In this document: in pieces, positions 34,576-43,077 of the stretch
Position numbering within the stretch: the first letter of the stretch is position 1
How the letters are laid out: every line of letters starts with the position of its first letter
Source: Flavipsychrobacter sp.
GTDB lineage: Bacteria; Bacteroidota; Bacteroidia; Chitinophagales; Chitinophagaceae
DNA length: 64,000 nt
Assembly: GCA_031292525.1 (NCBI GenBank)
Contig: JARLGY010000019.1
Span: 248,001 to 312,000 of the forward strand
Direction: 5' to 3'
The notes under the pieces: model-generated
The model's database searches: none
The model's input: the letters and a program-made list of their open reading frames with translations, nothing else
What the model was told of the DNA's origin: nothing
Program-made: the position numbers and the translations under genes

Positions 34576-35145
34576 ATGTACAAATTAAAAATCATTACAT
34601 CTACAGTACGCGAAGGGCGCAAAGGCCCTGCCGTTGCACGGTGGATAGAAGATATAGCTCGGCAGCACGGCAGTTTTGAGGTGGACTTATTAGATCTGGC
34701 TGAAATAAACCTACCTATGATGAATGAACCGCACCACCCCATGCTAAAAAAGTACACATTCGACTACACCAAAAAATGGAGCGCTATGGTTGAACAGGCA
34801 GACGCTTTCATTTTTGTTACTGCCGAGTATGACTATAACTACCCTGCCCCGCTCAGGAATGCAATAGAATATCTTTCGCAAGAATGGGAATACAAGGCGG
34901 CAGGCATCATAAGCTATGGCGGCGTTTCAGCCGGCACCCGGGCGGCAAATAGCCTTAAAGGCGACCTGGCAACTATGAAAATGGTCCCCATCCCTGAAAT
35001 GGTCAACTTCCCTTTCTTCTCGCACAACATCAATGAAGAAAATGTATTCGTAGCTAACGACATCTCACATACAGCGGCCAAAACCATGCTCGACGCAATA
35101 GTCCGCTGGACAAAGGGCTTAATAATAATACGCGAAAACCTGTAA
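34576..35145 (+). CDS. NADPH-dependent FMN reductase family protein
   Basis: This 189-residue flavodoxin-like protein contains ITSTVREGRKGPAVARWIED (the phosphate loop region), MNEPHHPM, the FMN-binding AEYDYNYPAPLRNAIEYLSQ and SYGGVSAGTRAAN. These match the NADPH-dependent FMN reductase group (ArsH/ChrR/azoreductase relatives). It probably reduces quinones, chromate or azo compounds or free FMN. It is a single gene just after the Fe-S pair's terminator. Confidence 0.88.
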   Translation: MYKLKIITSTVREGRKGPAVARWIEDIARQHGSFEVDLLDLAEINLPMMNEPHHPMLKKYTFDYTKKWSAMVEQADAFIFVTAEYDYNYPAPLRNAIEYLSQEWEYKAAGIISYGGVSAGTRAANSLKGDLATMKMVPIPEMVNFPFFSHNINEENVFVANDISHTAAKTMLDAIVRWTKGLIIIRENL

Positions 35146-35215
35146 GGGCGGGTTTATCCTCGCCTTATCTCATATTTCAATCAATTAGACATGCGAATGC
35201 GTAGTTTTAAAATAA

Positions 35216-35836
35216 CTAAGCGTACACTACATTTTGCAATGTAAACATAAAAGGGATGGACTCTGCACCGGGTCCGCCACCGGTCATCACAATATCAGCG
35301 CTTTTGATTCCAAACAAACTTATCTCCGTATTTACATTAGATAGAATAGCCGAATTCATCACATCCCCTTCACCTACCTGTGAAACAACACCGATCCATA
35401 CAGTGGGTTTAAATTCAAATACCGCCTTCTGTTCTGGGGCTATACTTGTTTTAGTAGCCAGCAAACGACCGTCTTTGTAAATATTAGCATTTACCGCACC
35501 CATTTGCAATGCATTTAGTACCTCAACTTCAGTCAAGCTGGATGATTGCCCGCTAAGTATCAATGTGTCGCCTGATTCGTTTTCCACTACACTAAATCTT
35601 TGCCCAAAAGAGGCTGTCAATTGCGTACTAAAATTACCATAGCTGTCACTTGCAGCAACTGTCATAGTCGAGGGATAAACAAAGGGATGATTCCAACCTT
35701 GTCCGCAGTTTTGTATTACCGTCCACGCAACAGTAACTTCTTCAAAGTTAACAGCTACATTTTTCTGGAAAATAACGATGTCCGAATTATTTCGGTCATT
35801 AGATTGATTGATAAAATTCAAGTGAACATCAGACAT
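35216..35836 (-). CDS. Soluble beta-rich protein of unknown function
   Basis: No signal peptide or membrane segment is seen in the 206 residues. The sequence begins SDVHLNFINQSNDRNNSDIV, then VAWTVIQNCGQGWNHPFVYP, and ends ILSNVNTEISLFGIKSADIV, MTGGGPGAESIPFMFTLQNV. Alternating hydrophobic residues and many Ser/Thr/Asn suggest a beta-sandwich. I do not recognise a characterised family, though the opening block looks conserved. It is followed, on the same strand upstream, by a second small unknown protein (36111-36521). The two may be functionally linked but are separated by a terminator. Confidence 0.75.
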   Translation of the reverse strand: MSDVHLNFINQSNDRNNSDIVIFQKNVAVNFEEVTVAWTVIQNCGQGWNHPFVYPSTMTVAASDSYGNFSTQLTASFGQRFSVVENESGDTLILSGQSSSLTEVEVLNALQMGAVNANIYKDGRLLATKTSIAPEQKAVFEFKPTVWIGVVSQVGEGDVMNSAILSNVNTEISLFGIKSADIVMTGGGPGAESIPFMFTLQNVVYA

Positions 35837-35948
35837 TTTATAAGTTTTATATCAGTTCATTAATTTTTATTACTCTGTTTCATGGCTTTTCAGATTCCGT
35901 CATTCTTACAACTTCCTTTACCATATTTTTTCCACCAGGTGAGTCAAA

Positions 35949-36012
35949 AACAGATGTTGGAATAGAGAAAACACAGCATTATAAAAATGCTATTTCATAT
36001 CCAACATCTGTT
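35949..36012 (-). terminator. Large stem-loop terminator after the 36111-36521 gene
   Basis: AACAGATGTTGGA (35949-) and TCCAACATCTGTT (ending 36012) form a 13-bp outer stem, with an inner AGCAT/ATGCT pair. On the minus strand the stem is followed by TTTGAC. It ends the DUF1842-like transcript. Confidence 0.65.
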
Positions 36013-36110
36013 GTAATCGGATTAATCAATTTGACCTTGAGTCCAAACTGGATCCTGATTCAAAATTGTGTTGATAAGTTTTCGGTACACTATCCTTCTT
36101 GTCCTTCTTC

Positions 36111-36521
36111 TTATTTACCACAATCCCCTTTCTTAACAGGAACATTTTCAATATGGTGTACGCCATTTCCATATTCAAAACCACCATTACCTTCCCATGC
36201 ATTATTGATTGCCATGTGCGCAGTAAAATGCTCTTGCACTATTACCATACTTGGTGGATAACCTTGGCCATAGGTGCCTTGCAGTGAAACCAACTGGGTA
36301 ACGGGAGTTATACCTGCACCAAATATTTTACCAGTTACCTGTATGGAGATATCTCCATTAGGCGGTGCTATTGCTTGTGTAATATGCACTACTCCTGTAA
36401 CACTATGAGTGGATGGGGTAACTAACAGATTGAAATGCATAATAGGTGCTCCTGGCTTTGCATTACCCAATGTACCACATACTTGGTATGTACCGATTAT
36501 TGGATTTGTTTCTTTTGACAT
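36111..36521 (-). CDS. Small soluble protein resembling DUF1842, function unknown
   Basis: This 136-residue protein has no signal peptide and is beta-rich. It begins MSKETNPIIGTYQVCGTLGN, then AKPGAPIMHFNLLVTPSTHS, VTGVVHITQAIAPPNGDISI and EHFTAHMAINNAWEGNGGFE. The pattern 'GAP..H..L.V.......G.A.ITQA..PP' resembles the DUF1842 family as I recall it, but that needs a search. It is in the same orientation as the unknown protein at 35216-35836. Lack of a signal peptide in two beta-rich proteins suggests intracellular or non-classical targeting. Confidence 0.65.
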   Translation of the reverse strand: MSKETNPIIGTYQVCGTLGNAKPGAPIMHFNLLVTPSTHSVTGVVHITQAIAPPNGDISIQVTGKIFGAGITPVTQLVSLQGTYGQGYPPSMVIVQEHFTAHMAINNAWEGNGGFEYGNGVHHIENVPVKKGDCGK

Positions 36522-36868
36522 GACGTTATTTTTTGAAAAATTGGCTCCTACACTGTTTAGGCTTTTCGGATACCGCCTTCGCTTTTGTTGCCTCCGCGCT
36601 GACCCGTTTTTTTATGTGATTTTCGGCTTCACCTTCAAAAGCTTTTGATAACTCAAAGATGAAACACTAAAAAACCACATAACAGATGATAAATACGCAA
36701 TCTAAAAAACAGGTATTTATAACTGTTAGCTATAAACACGCACGTATTTCTATCTGTTTTACTGCAAAAATCAGGATAGGTAATAGGTTATTTTGCTTTC
36801 TATTTTTACCTTTCAAGAATTCTAAAAAATAAACGTTTAGTAAATACACAAGCATTTAAACTTAAATT
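36522..36868. other. 347-bp intergenic region
   Basis: The region between the divergent genes at 36521 and 36881 holds no credible ORF. It is A/T-rich except 36541-36615. ATAAATAC and GTATTTAT (about 36688-36720) form an 8-bp inverted repeat. It probably holds both divergent promoters, but no -7 element matches exactly. Confidence 0.4.
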
Positions 36869-36880
36869 TTGACAAAAAAC

Positions 36881-37441
36881 ATGAAAATCACATCCTTAAG
36901 CGTTGCGTTATTATCTGCTACTATTGCTATCTCTGCTTGCTGTAATAAACCAGCTGGTAATGGCCATACCTATTCAGACAGCCTTTCTGCTCAACTTTAT
37001 CCCGTAGTAGCTGCCCAGGCCGACATCCGCTTTATGGATACACTTTTTACTGCATTTGTTAGTAAATATGACACCTCAGTCAAATATTACCCTTCCCCCA
37101 TTAAGGCGTTTACTATAAGCTCCACAGATCTGTTTATGGCTATGGGTATACAGCAGCCCTATCCCCAGGTTCAATACAATAATATACGTGTGTACCTGGG
37201 GTACAGCAAAACGGCGCAGCAGTTTAGATTATTTGTAGTTCCTGTAAAGTCTGGTATCAATCCACCTAGTCCTGATTCTACAGCCGGTTCAGACATGTTT
37301 ATCGATGTTATAAATAATGTTCCTGTCATTAGTTTAACAGGGCACAATGTCCTCGACCTGAATGCGCCATGCCCTAGTTTCTGCGATTGGCAAAGCAGAC
37401 TCATGCCAACACAAATGCACAATACAAAGCCCAATAAATGA
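36881..37441 (+). CDS. Putative lipoprotein of unknown function
   Basis: From the ATG at 36881 the 186-residue protein begins MKITSLSVALLSATIAISAC, a signal peptide with a lipobox-like SAC, followed by CNKPAGNGHTYSDSLSAQLYP. The rest (TLFTAFVSKYDTSVKYYPSP, QVQYNNIRVYLGYSKTAQQF, LFVVPVKSG) suggests a small globular domain without a known family. A TTG four codons upstream is ignored. Its stop overlaps the next gene's start (ATGA), so it is translationally coupled to the membrane protein and the histidine kinase/response regulator behind it. It might be a sensory accessory. Confidence 0.7.
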   Translation: MKITSLSVALLSATIAISACCNKPAGNGHTYSDSLSAQLYPVVAAQADIRFMDTLFTAFVSKYDTSVKYYPSPIKAFTISSTDLFMAMGIQQPYPQVQYNNIRVYLGYSKTAQQFRLFVVPVKSGINPPSPDSTAGSDMFIDVINNVPVISLTGHNVLDLNAPCPSFCDWQSRLMPTQMHNTKPNK

Positions 37442-38097
37442 TATCATTAAAGACTATAGTAATTCTATCACATCTCCCTATCTTGGCTACTGTTGTCCTC
37501 GCAGCTCTGCGGTACGGCCAACTCAGTAAGCCGTTACAGGTATTTTCCTGGTTCATTTTTTTGTCGGGAGCTATTCAGTTCACTTCTTTATGGCTATGCC
37601 TGGTCAGTATCAATAATATGCCTCTGCTGCACATATATGTAGCAACCGGCTTTCCATGCCTTGTATGGTTTTACAAAACGGTATTGGGCAACTTTATTAG
37701 CAATAGAATAGTATGGGGTATCGCCATACTATTCTTGCTATTCAGCGTTATCAATTCCCTTTTTGTACAAAACATTTTCAGGTTTAATTCCAATGCACTT
37801 GCAGTAGAATCCATACTCATTATTATACTCGCGCTTTTTACATTTATATTCTTCCTCAACGACACCATGATGGAACAAGGGATTCCAAATATAAAAAGCC
37901 TCACCTGGATCAACTCGGGCTTATTCATTTATTACCTGTCTTGCCTCATGATATTCTATTTTGGCGATACTATTCTCTTTCGGCTTTCCAAAGATCTCAG
38001 CCGGCACACATGGGTATATCATTCTTTTTTCTCAACAGTAATGTACATCTGTTTTTTTGCAGGCTTATGGAAACGGTCAAAGACTCCACGTTTATAG
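37438..38097 (+). CDS. Multi-span membrane protein preceding a histidine kinase
   Basis: This 219-residue protein has six or seven hydrophobic helices (IVILSHLPILATVVLAALRY, FSWFIFLSGAIQFTSLWLCL, IVWGIAILFLLFSVINSLFV, SILIIILALFTFIFFLNDTM and others), ending SFFSTVMYICFFAGLWKRS. The 7TM layout resembles sensory membrane proteins found beside Bacteroidota LytS/NarX-type kinases, but no motif is decisive. It overlaps the lipoprotein gene by 4 nt and the kinase gene by 31 nt, so the group is one operon. A role in signal sensing for the kinase is inferred. Confidence 0.75.
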   Translation: MISLKTIVILSHLPILATVVLAALRYGQLSKPLQVFSWFIFLSGAIQFTSLWLCLVSINNMPLLHIYVATGFPCLVWFYKTVLGNFISNRIVWGIAILFLLFSVINSLFVQNIFRFNSNALAVESILIIILALFTFIFFLNDTMMEQGIPNIKSLTWINSGLFIYYLSCLMIFYFGDTILFRLSKDLSRHTWVYHSFFSTVMYICFFAGLWKRSKTPRL

Positions 38098-38906
38098 ACG
38101 CATTGTTACCTCTTGTTATCGTTATCTTCATTATAGCTGTAGGGGTAGTGCTATTGTATCAGCATTTTCAAAAAAACCTGTTCATACAAAAGTTAAATCA
38201 GGAAACCATTAAAAATATTCATCAGGCCGACCTGCTGCGATCAAGCATTGAAGCACAGGAAGAAGAGCAAAAACGGATAGCACACAATCTGCACGATGAG
38301 TTGGGCGCTGTTCTTTCTATTATGCGTATGAATATCATAATGCTGGAGCAACAGGAGCAAGAAATGCCTACCCCACTTCTTACAGGGCTGCAAAATGTTC
38401 GACGACTATGCGAATCTGCACTTGACAGCACCCGCAATATAAGTCATAGGCTCATGCCGCCTCAGCTTGAAGCGTTTGGTTTAATAAAAACACTTGAATC
38501 TGTGATCGGGCAAATAAATAATGTAAATGGCCTCTGCATTTATTTGGACGTACCTTTGAATCTGCCTTTGTTTTCCCGCTCCATAAATCTAGGGTTATAC
38601 CGTATAATTATGGAACTCATTAACAATACTATCAAACATTCAGGTGCAGCAAAGGCAACAATAGATATACGCATCGCAGATCAGCTGATCATTTGTCACT
38701 ATTCAGATAATGGCATAGGATTCAGTGACGATCACATAAACAAGGGCCTTGGGCATAAAAGCATAGACGGACGGGTAAATGCGCTTAACGGCACACTTGA
38801 TATCAGAACCTTATCTGGCGTTGGTTTTCATGCCATTATTCAAATCCCGATACAGACATTGATATTTGACGGAGTAGAAACAATTTGCGAATACACTTTT
38901 CAATAA
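38067..38906 (+). CDS. Histidine kinase (HisKA_3/NarX-like, single TM)
   Basis: Starting at the ATG at 38067 the protein is 279 residues. It has one N-terminal membrane helix (ALLPLVIVIFIIAVGVVLLY), a coiled linker, the dimerisation/phosphoacceptor box RIAHNLHDELGAVLSIMR with the active His, and an HATPase_c domain (GLYRIIMELINNTIKHSG with the N-box, DNGIGF G1-box, GLGHKSIDGRV G2-box). There is no periplasmic sensor domain, so sensing probably depends on the overlapping membrane protein upstream. The partner response regulator starts 38 nt downstream. Confidence 0.92.
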   Translation: METVKDSTFIDALLPLVIVIFIIAVGVVLLYQHFQKNLFIQKLNQETIKNIHQADLLRSSIEAQEEEQKRIAHNLHDELGAVLSIMRMNIIMLEQQEQEMPTPLLTGLQNVRRLCESALDSTRNISHRLMPPQLEAFGLIKTLESVIGQINNVNGLCIYLDVPLNLPLFSRSINLGLYRIIMELINNTIKHSGAAKATIDIRIADQLIICHYSDNGIGFSDDHINKGLGHKSIDGRVNALNGTLDIRTLSGVGFHAIIQIPIQTLIFDGVETICEYTFQ

Positions 38907-38944
38907 AGCTTGAATTTCACTTTCACACTAAAACAGGACAACAT

Positions 38945-39616
38945 ATGAACGATACAATACACGTTGGTCTGGTTGAAGATCAACTTCTTTTCAGAGAGGG
39001 AATGAAGGCTATACTCAATAATTGGGCCGACACCATGGTGGTATTTGAATCAGCTGATGGTTATTCTGTAATAGACAAACTAGCGGAAAGCGTGATTATC
39101 CCGCACGTAATGCTGGTCGATTTATCGCTTCCACCATACCAACAAAAAGACTTTAGCGGTCTGGATGTTACACGATGTCTGATACATACATACCCCGAAA
39201 TGAAAATATTGATTCTATCCGTGCATCACGATGACAATTTCATCAACCAATTGATAGAAAATGGTGCACATGGATACCTTGTAAAAGACTCTGACCCTAG
39301 AGAAGTTCACGAGGCTGTTGTTAGTGTGCACAACAAAGGTTCGTATATTAATGAGCGTTCGCTCAAAGCCATACAGCGAAATATGGGTGTGAAAACAAAA
39401 CCCAGAAAAATGGCAGTGCAAATTACTAAACGAGAAGAGGAGATTTTGCAACTTGTTTGTCAGCAACATACTGCTGAAGAGATTGCAGAAAAATTATTCA
39501 TTAGCGTAAAGACAGTTAATGGTCATCGTAACAATTTATTGCAAAAAACAGGCTCCCGTAATGTTACAGGTTTGGTACTGTATGCTATAAAAAACAGTAT
39601 AATAACGTTGATGTAA
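38945..39616 (+). CDS. LuxR/NarL-family response regulator
   Basis: This 223-residue regulator has a receiver domain (HVGLVEDQLLFREGMKAILN, phospho-Asp in VMLVDLSLPP, ILSVHHDD, and HGYLVKDSDPREV in place of KPF) and a C-terminal LuxR HTH: ITKREEEILQLVCQQHTAEE, IAEKLFISVKTVNGHRNNLL, QKTGSRN. The true start is the ATG at 38945; codons before it overlap the kinase. It is the cognate partner of the preceding HisKA_3 kinase. Target genes are unknown; autoregulation is possible. Confidence 0.95.
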   Translation: MNDTIHVGLVEDQLLFREGMKAILNNWADTMVVFESADGYSVIDKLAESVIIPHVMLVDLSLPPYQQKDFSGLDVTRCLIHTYPEMKILILSVHHDDNFINQLIENGAHGYLVKDSDPREVHEAVVSVHNKGSYINERSLKAIQRNMGVKTKPRKMAVQITKREEEILQLVCQQHTAEEIAEKLFISVKTVNGHRNNLLQKTGSRNVTGLVLYAIKNSIITLM

Positions 39617-39639
39617 TTATCTTGATTGCTACCTGCACG

Positions 39640-40143
39640 TTAATTAGACGTCTGGAATGGAGGCTTACCCATAGCCTCATCCCGTTGCTTTATTCTTTTC
39701 TTTTCATGGTAGTTCTGTTTGGCCTCATCAATAGAATGGGTAGAAAACACATCCTTATTCTCTTTCGACAAGCACGACAACTCCGTATAAAATTTTTTCA
39801 GTACGGCTAACTCTTCTTCGGTCAGGTCTTCAATATTTACAAGTCTGTTACTGGCTGCACTGTTCGATGCTATAAGTTCATTCATCTTCAGGTGCAGTGC
39901 TACAGTATCTTTATTTTGCGACTGCTGTATTAAAAAAACCATCAGGAAGGTGATAACGGTAGTACCCGTGTTAATTACAAGTTGCCAGGTATCAGAATAA
40001 TGAAACAACGGGCCTGTTACCGCCCATACAAGCACCACCGCACATGCGGTAACAAAAGCCCAAGAGCTGCCTGCCACCTTCGTGATCTTGGCCGAAAAAT
40101 TACTGAACACTCTTGATGACTTTGAAATATTATCGGTCGCCAT
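39640..40143 (-). CDS. Low-affinity iron permease family membrane protein
   Basis: This 167-residue protein has two membrane helices (AFVTACAVVLVWAVTGPLFH, LVINTGTTVITFLMVFLIQQ) followed by the family block QSQNKDTVALHLKMNELIAS and LTEEELAVLKKFYTELSCLS. This is the low-affinity iron permease/Fet4-like bacterial small family. Bacterial members have no proven iron transport activity. It is convergent with the response regulator gene. Confidence 0.85.
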   Translation of the reverse strand: MATDNISKSSRVFSNFSAKITKVAGSSWAFVTACAVVLVWAVTGPLFHYSDTWQLVINTGTTVITFLMVFLIQQSQNKDTVALHLKMNELIASNSAASNRLVNIEDLTEEELAVLKKFYTELSCLSKENKDVFSTHSIDEAKQNYHEKKRIKQRDEAMGKPPFQTSN

Positions 40144-40291
40144 TGCCAGGTATATTTAACATTAAAAATATGATCTAGCCATATTGTTTAAATTCCATGC
40201 CACAAACATCCTAAAAATCAAAACAGTTACCTTTCTTCATTTTCGCACGCCCTCTGTTCATAAACAAAATGCAATTCAGTAATTTTAACCA

Positions 40292-41428
40292 ATGTTATTT
40301 TCAAATATTGTAGGCGAGCAAGGGGCAAAGAATGGTCTGTTGAATATGTGGCACAATGGCAATATGCCTCACGCACTGCTTATAGCCGGCAGCGAGGGCA
40401 CTGGTGGCCTCCCGTTGGCATTAGCACTTGCTCAATACATTTTCTGTACAAACAAGTCTGCTACCGACGCTTGCGGCCATTGCGCTTCTTGCAATAAAAC
40501 AGCAAAACTGGAGCATGCCGACCTGCATATGAGCTTCCCCACTATACCCCCTAAGCCTGGCACAAAGGCAATGAGCAGGTACTTTATCAAAGACTTCAGG
40601 GAGTTTATTATTCAGGCACCATACGGCACTACTTACGATTGGCTCCAGTTTATTAATGCAGAAAACAAACAAGGCAACATCACGGCCGAAGAGTGTCGGG
40701 AAATAATAGATACACTCAACCTCAAGTCATACGAAGGAGATAAAAAAATACAGATCATCTGGCGGCCTGAGTACCTGGGCAAAGAGGGTAACATCCTGCT
40801 GAAGCTGATAGAAGAACCACCTGCCGATACGATCATCATTTTAGTTGCAGAGAACCTTGAAGATATCCTGGCCACCATATTGTCCCGTACGCAGCTCATC
40901 AGGTTGTCGCCGGTAAGTCCTGCTGACATTTCCTATGCGCTCGAAAGCAAGGGCCTGGCAGATGCACGCCGCGCAGCCCAGGTAGCACACCTGGCAAACG
41001 GCAGCTTCACTGAAGCGCTGCGTATTGTAAAACATGCTGATAACGATCTGTTTCCTGACGTTAAGAACTGGTTCAACTCTATATTCACAAATAATGGAGT
41101 ATCCATTGCAAAGTTTGCAGAAGATGGATCAAAAACCGGTCGCGAACAGTTGAAAAATATGTTGCAATATGTAGTGCAGCTATTAGAGCAAACCATGCGA
41201 GTTCGCTACATGCCTGCCGTAGAGCCAACACTAGCTGATGAAGAAGCGCGTTTTGTAAAACGCCTTGCTGGGATGAATATTTCTTTCGAAGCCTTGGGCA
41301 AAATGGTGGAAGCTATCACTGATACTATATTTTATATAGAACGCAATGCTCACTCCAAAACCCAGCTGCATACACTGTCTGTTCGCTTGCAGTATATTAT
41401 TCAAAACAAGCCGTTACCAGTACTGTAA
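40292..41428 (+). CDS. holB: DNA polymerase III subunit delta'
   Basis: The clamp-loader subunit (378 residues) has the AAA+ fold without a functional P-loop: LLIAGSEGTGGLPLALALAQ, four zinc cysteines (Cys in IFCTNKSATD, then ACGHCASCNK), YLGKEGNILLKLIEEPPADT, ILVAENLEDILATILSRTQL with the SRC-like SRT finger, and AADAR linker. Length and Zn-ribbon are typical of bacterial HolB. The normal SRC becomes SRT, as is frequent in delta' relatives. Single gene, ending at the 41548 hairpin. Confidence 0.92.
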   Translation: MLFSNIVGEQGAKNGLLNMWHNGNMPHALLIAGSEGTGGLPLALALAQYIFCTNKSATDACGHCASCNKTAKLEHADLHMSFPTIPPKPGTKAMSRYFIKDFREFIIQAPYGTTYDWLQFINAENKQGNITAEECREIIDTLNLKSYEGDKKIQIIWRPEYLGKEGNILLKLIEEPPADTIIILVAENLEDILATILSRTQLIRLSPVSPADISYALESKGLADARRAAQVAHLANGSFTEALRIVKHADNDLFPDVKNWFNSIFTNNGVSIAKFAEDGSKTGREQLKNMLQYVVQLLEQTMRVRYMPAVEPTLADEEARFVKRLAGMNISFEALGKMVEAITDTIFYIERNAHSKTQLHTLSVRLQYIIQNKPLPVL

Positions 41429-41547
41429 CTTGCTTGTTATATTTTTCTTTTTATTGTAGCTATCCATTCCTAATCCTAACTTTAGGCAGATATAAAATCT
41501 GTTTGTCAAAGCGGCATTACAAACTAAGAAAACAAAAGGTCCATAAA

Positions 41548-41577
41548 ATATAATGCACCAACCATGGTGCATTATAT
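41548..41577. terminator. Bidirectional hairpin between holB and surA-like gene
   Basis: ATATAATGCACCA and TGGTGCATTATAT form a perfect 13-bp stem around ACCA. It is A/T-flanked on both sides, consistent with termination of convergent transcripts. Confidence 0.6.
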
Positions 41578-41603
41578 TATCTGTTATTGAGCAGCTATTG
41601 TTA

Positions 41604-42989
41604 TCACTTCCCGGTATCCGTCTTCCATTGCTGAAGCACAGAGCAGGTTTGGTAATCAGGGTCTATCCTCAAATAGTACGTAGGCAACTTGGTTATTACC
41701 CACTGCTGCATTTTTTGTGCTTTTTTCTGTTGCAGTGCTACATCCTGTATTTTGCTGTAGTCATCTTTAAGGTTAGCCTTGTGCGGCGCTGTACGGCTGC
41801 GTAGGTATATAATGCGGCAGCTCTTTTCGTGTGCTTCGTTGTAGAATATCTGGGGCTGTGAATATTGGCCAGGTTGCAGGCTATCAATAGAAAGCACCAT
41901 AGTTGGGTCAAGCTTATTGATCTCTAGCAGCGTATTACCTGTCTGTGGGTCTGCTATCATCCCTCCCGTGCGTTTCGATGCCTCATCTGTAGCAAATTTA
42001 CCCACAGCAAGCGGGAACGAAATAGTACCAGATACAAGCTGCGACCTTACACTATCTAGCTTCGCCAGCGTAGCTTTAAAATCACCCGATGTTACTTCAC
42101 CGCGTATCAGTATATGGCGGAGATCAGCCTCATCACCTTTACGTTGTATCATTTGTATAATATGATAACCAAATTTCGTCTTTATGATAGGTGATATTTC
42201 ACCGTTCTGCAATTTAAACGCCGCAGTAAGGAATTCAGGTGCAAATGCCCCCGTACGACTTACATCATCGTAACGGCCACCATTATCGCGGCTACCGGGA
42301 TCGTTGCTGTAAATACCAGCCAGCGTTTCAAAACTCTTACCACCGTTTACTATCTGGTTGCGTATGTCTTCTATTTTAGTATGGGCATATGCATCAAGTT
42401 CAGCGCTCACGGGCGGGTCTATAACTATTTGCCCTACTTCCACTGCTGCAGGGTAAAAAGGAAGACTATCTTTAGGTATCTTATTATAAAAAGCTTCTAC
42501 TTCAAACGGCGTTATCTTTACATGCTGCATGATCTCTCCCTGCATTTTTTCAGATACCATATCCTCGCGTATAATTTCCCTGTTGTCCTCTTTTAACTGG
42601 TACAATGTCTTGCCCGATGCCTGTTCCAGTTTTTCTTTCGATCCGTAAAGTTGTATAAAGTACCTAAGGCGGTTATTCAATTGTCCTTCCACTTCTTCGT
42701 CACTTACCAGTACGCTATCCCTTTCGGCTTGCTCCATCAGCATCTTTTTCAGTATCATCTGCTGTAGTAACACACATTTTACAGTATCGCTATATTGGGC
42801 AGGCTCCTGCTGCTTTATTTGGGCGGCTTGTATGTCAAGGTCCGATTGCAGTATGATGCGGTTGCGGCCAACAATAGCCACTATCTTGTCGGCACTTACC
42901 TGTGCATGTACGGTAGCATTGCCAGCTAAAAACACCAGCATTACTGTCATTATATACAGGCACTTATATGAAATGGATCTAAACTTCAT
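41604..42989 (-). CDS. Periplasmic SurA-like peptidyl-prolyl cis-trans isomerase
   Basis: From the ATG at 42989, the 461-residue protein has a signal peptide (TVMLVFLAGNATVHAQ), an N-terminal SurA chaperone helix bundle (KIVAIVGRNRIILQSDLDIQ, KCVLLQQMILKKMLMEQAER) and two parvulin (PpiC) domains. The first has AVEVGQIVIDPP, GIYSNDPGSRDNGGRYDDVS and KTKFGYHIIQMIQRKG; the second is LRHILIRG to SCRIIYLRSRTAPHKANLKD. It assists outer-membrane protein folding. An upstream frame extension of 13 codons (starting near 43028) has no signal logic. A -7 element TACTTTTG lies at 43026-43033. Confidence 0.92.
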   Translation of the reverse strand: MKFRSISYKCLYIMTVMLVFLAGNATVHAQVSADKIVAIVGRNRIILQSDLDIQAAQIKQQEPAQYSDTVKCVLLQQMILKKMLMEQAERDSVLVSDEEVEGQLNNRLRYFIQLYGSKEKLEQASGKTLYQLKEDNREIIREDMVSEKMQGEIMQHVKITPFEVEAFYNKIPKDSLPFYPAAVEVGQIVIDPPVSAELDAYAHTKIEDIRNQIVNGGKSFETLAGIYSNDPGSRDNGGRYDDVSRTGAFAPEFLTAAFKLQNGEISPIIKTKFGYHIIQMIQRKGDEADLRHILIRGEVTSGDFKATLAKLDSVRSQLVSGTISFPLAVGKFATDEASKRTGGMIADPQTGNTLLEINKLDPTMVLSIDSLQPGQYSQPQIFYNEAHEKSCRIIYLRSRTAPHKANLKDDYSKIQDVALQQKKAQKMQQWVITKLPTYYLRIDPDYQTCSVLQQWKTDTGK

Positions 42990-43025
42990 GATATAAAAAA
43001 CTACAAATATTTTGGGATATTGGGG

Positions 43026-43033
43026 CAAAAGTA
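43026..43033 (-). promoter_or_regulatory. -7 element (TACTTTTG) before the surA-like gene
   Basis: An exact minus-strand TAnnTTTG match lies 37 nt upstream of the ATG at 42989. The upstream TTG is not at the usual spacing. Confidence 0.4.
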
Positions 43034-43077
43034 CTGTTTTTAAGCGCTAAGCACGTATGCACCAATTATTTTAACGT

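Noticed and set aside
35142-35168. TAAGG-GCG/CGCCTTA hairpin after the FMN reductase gene
   Set aside because: The stem contains a bulge and no poly-T tail; it is too weak to call a terminator.
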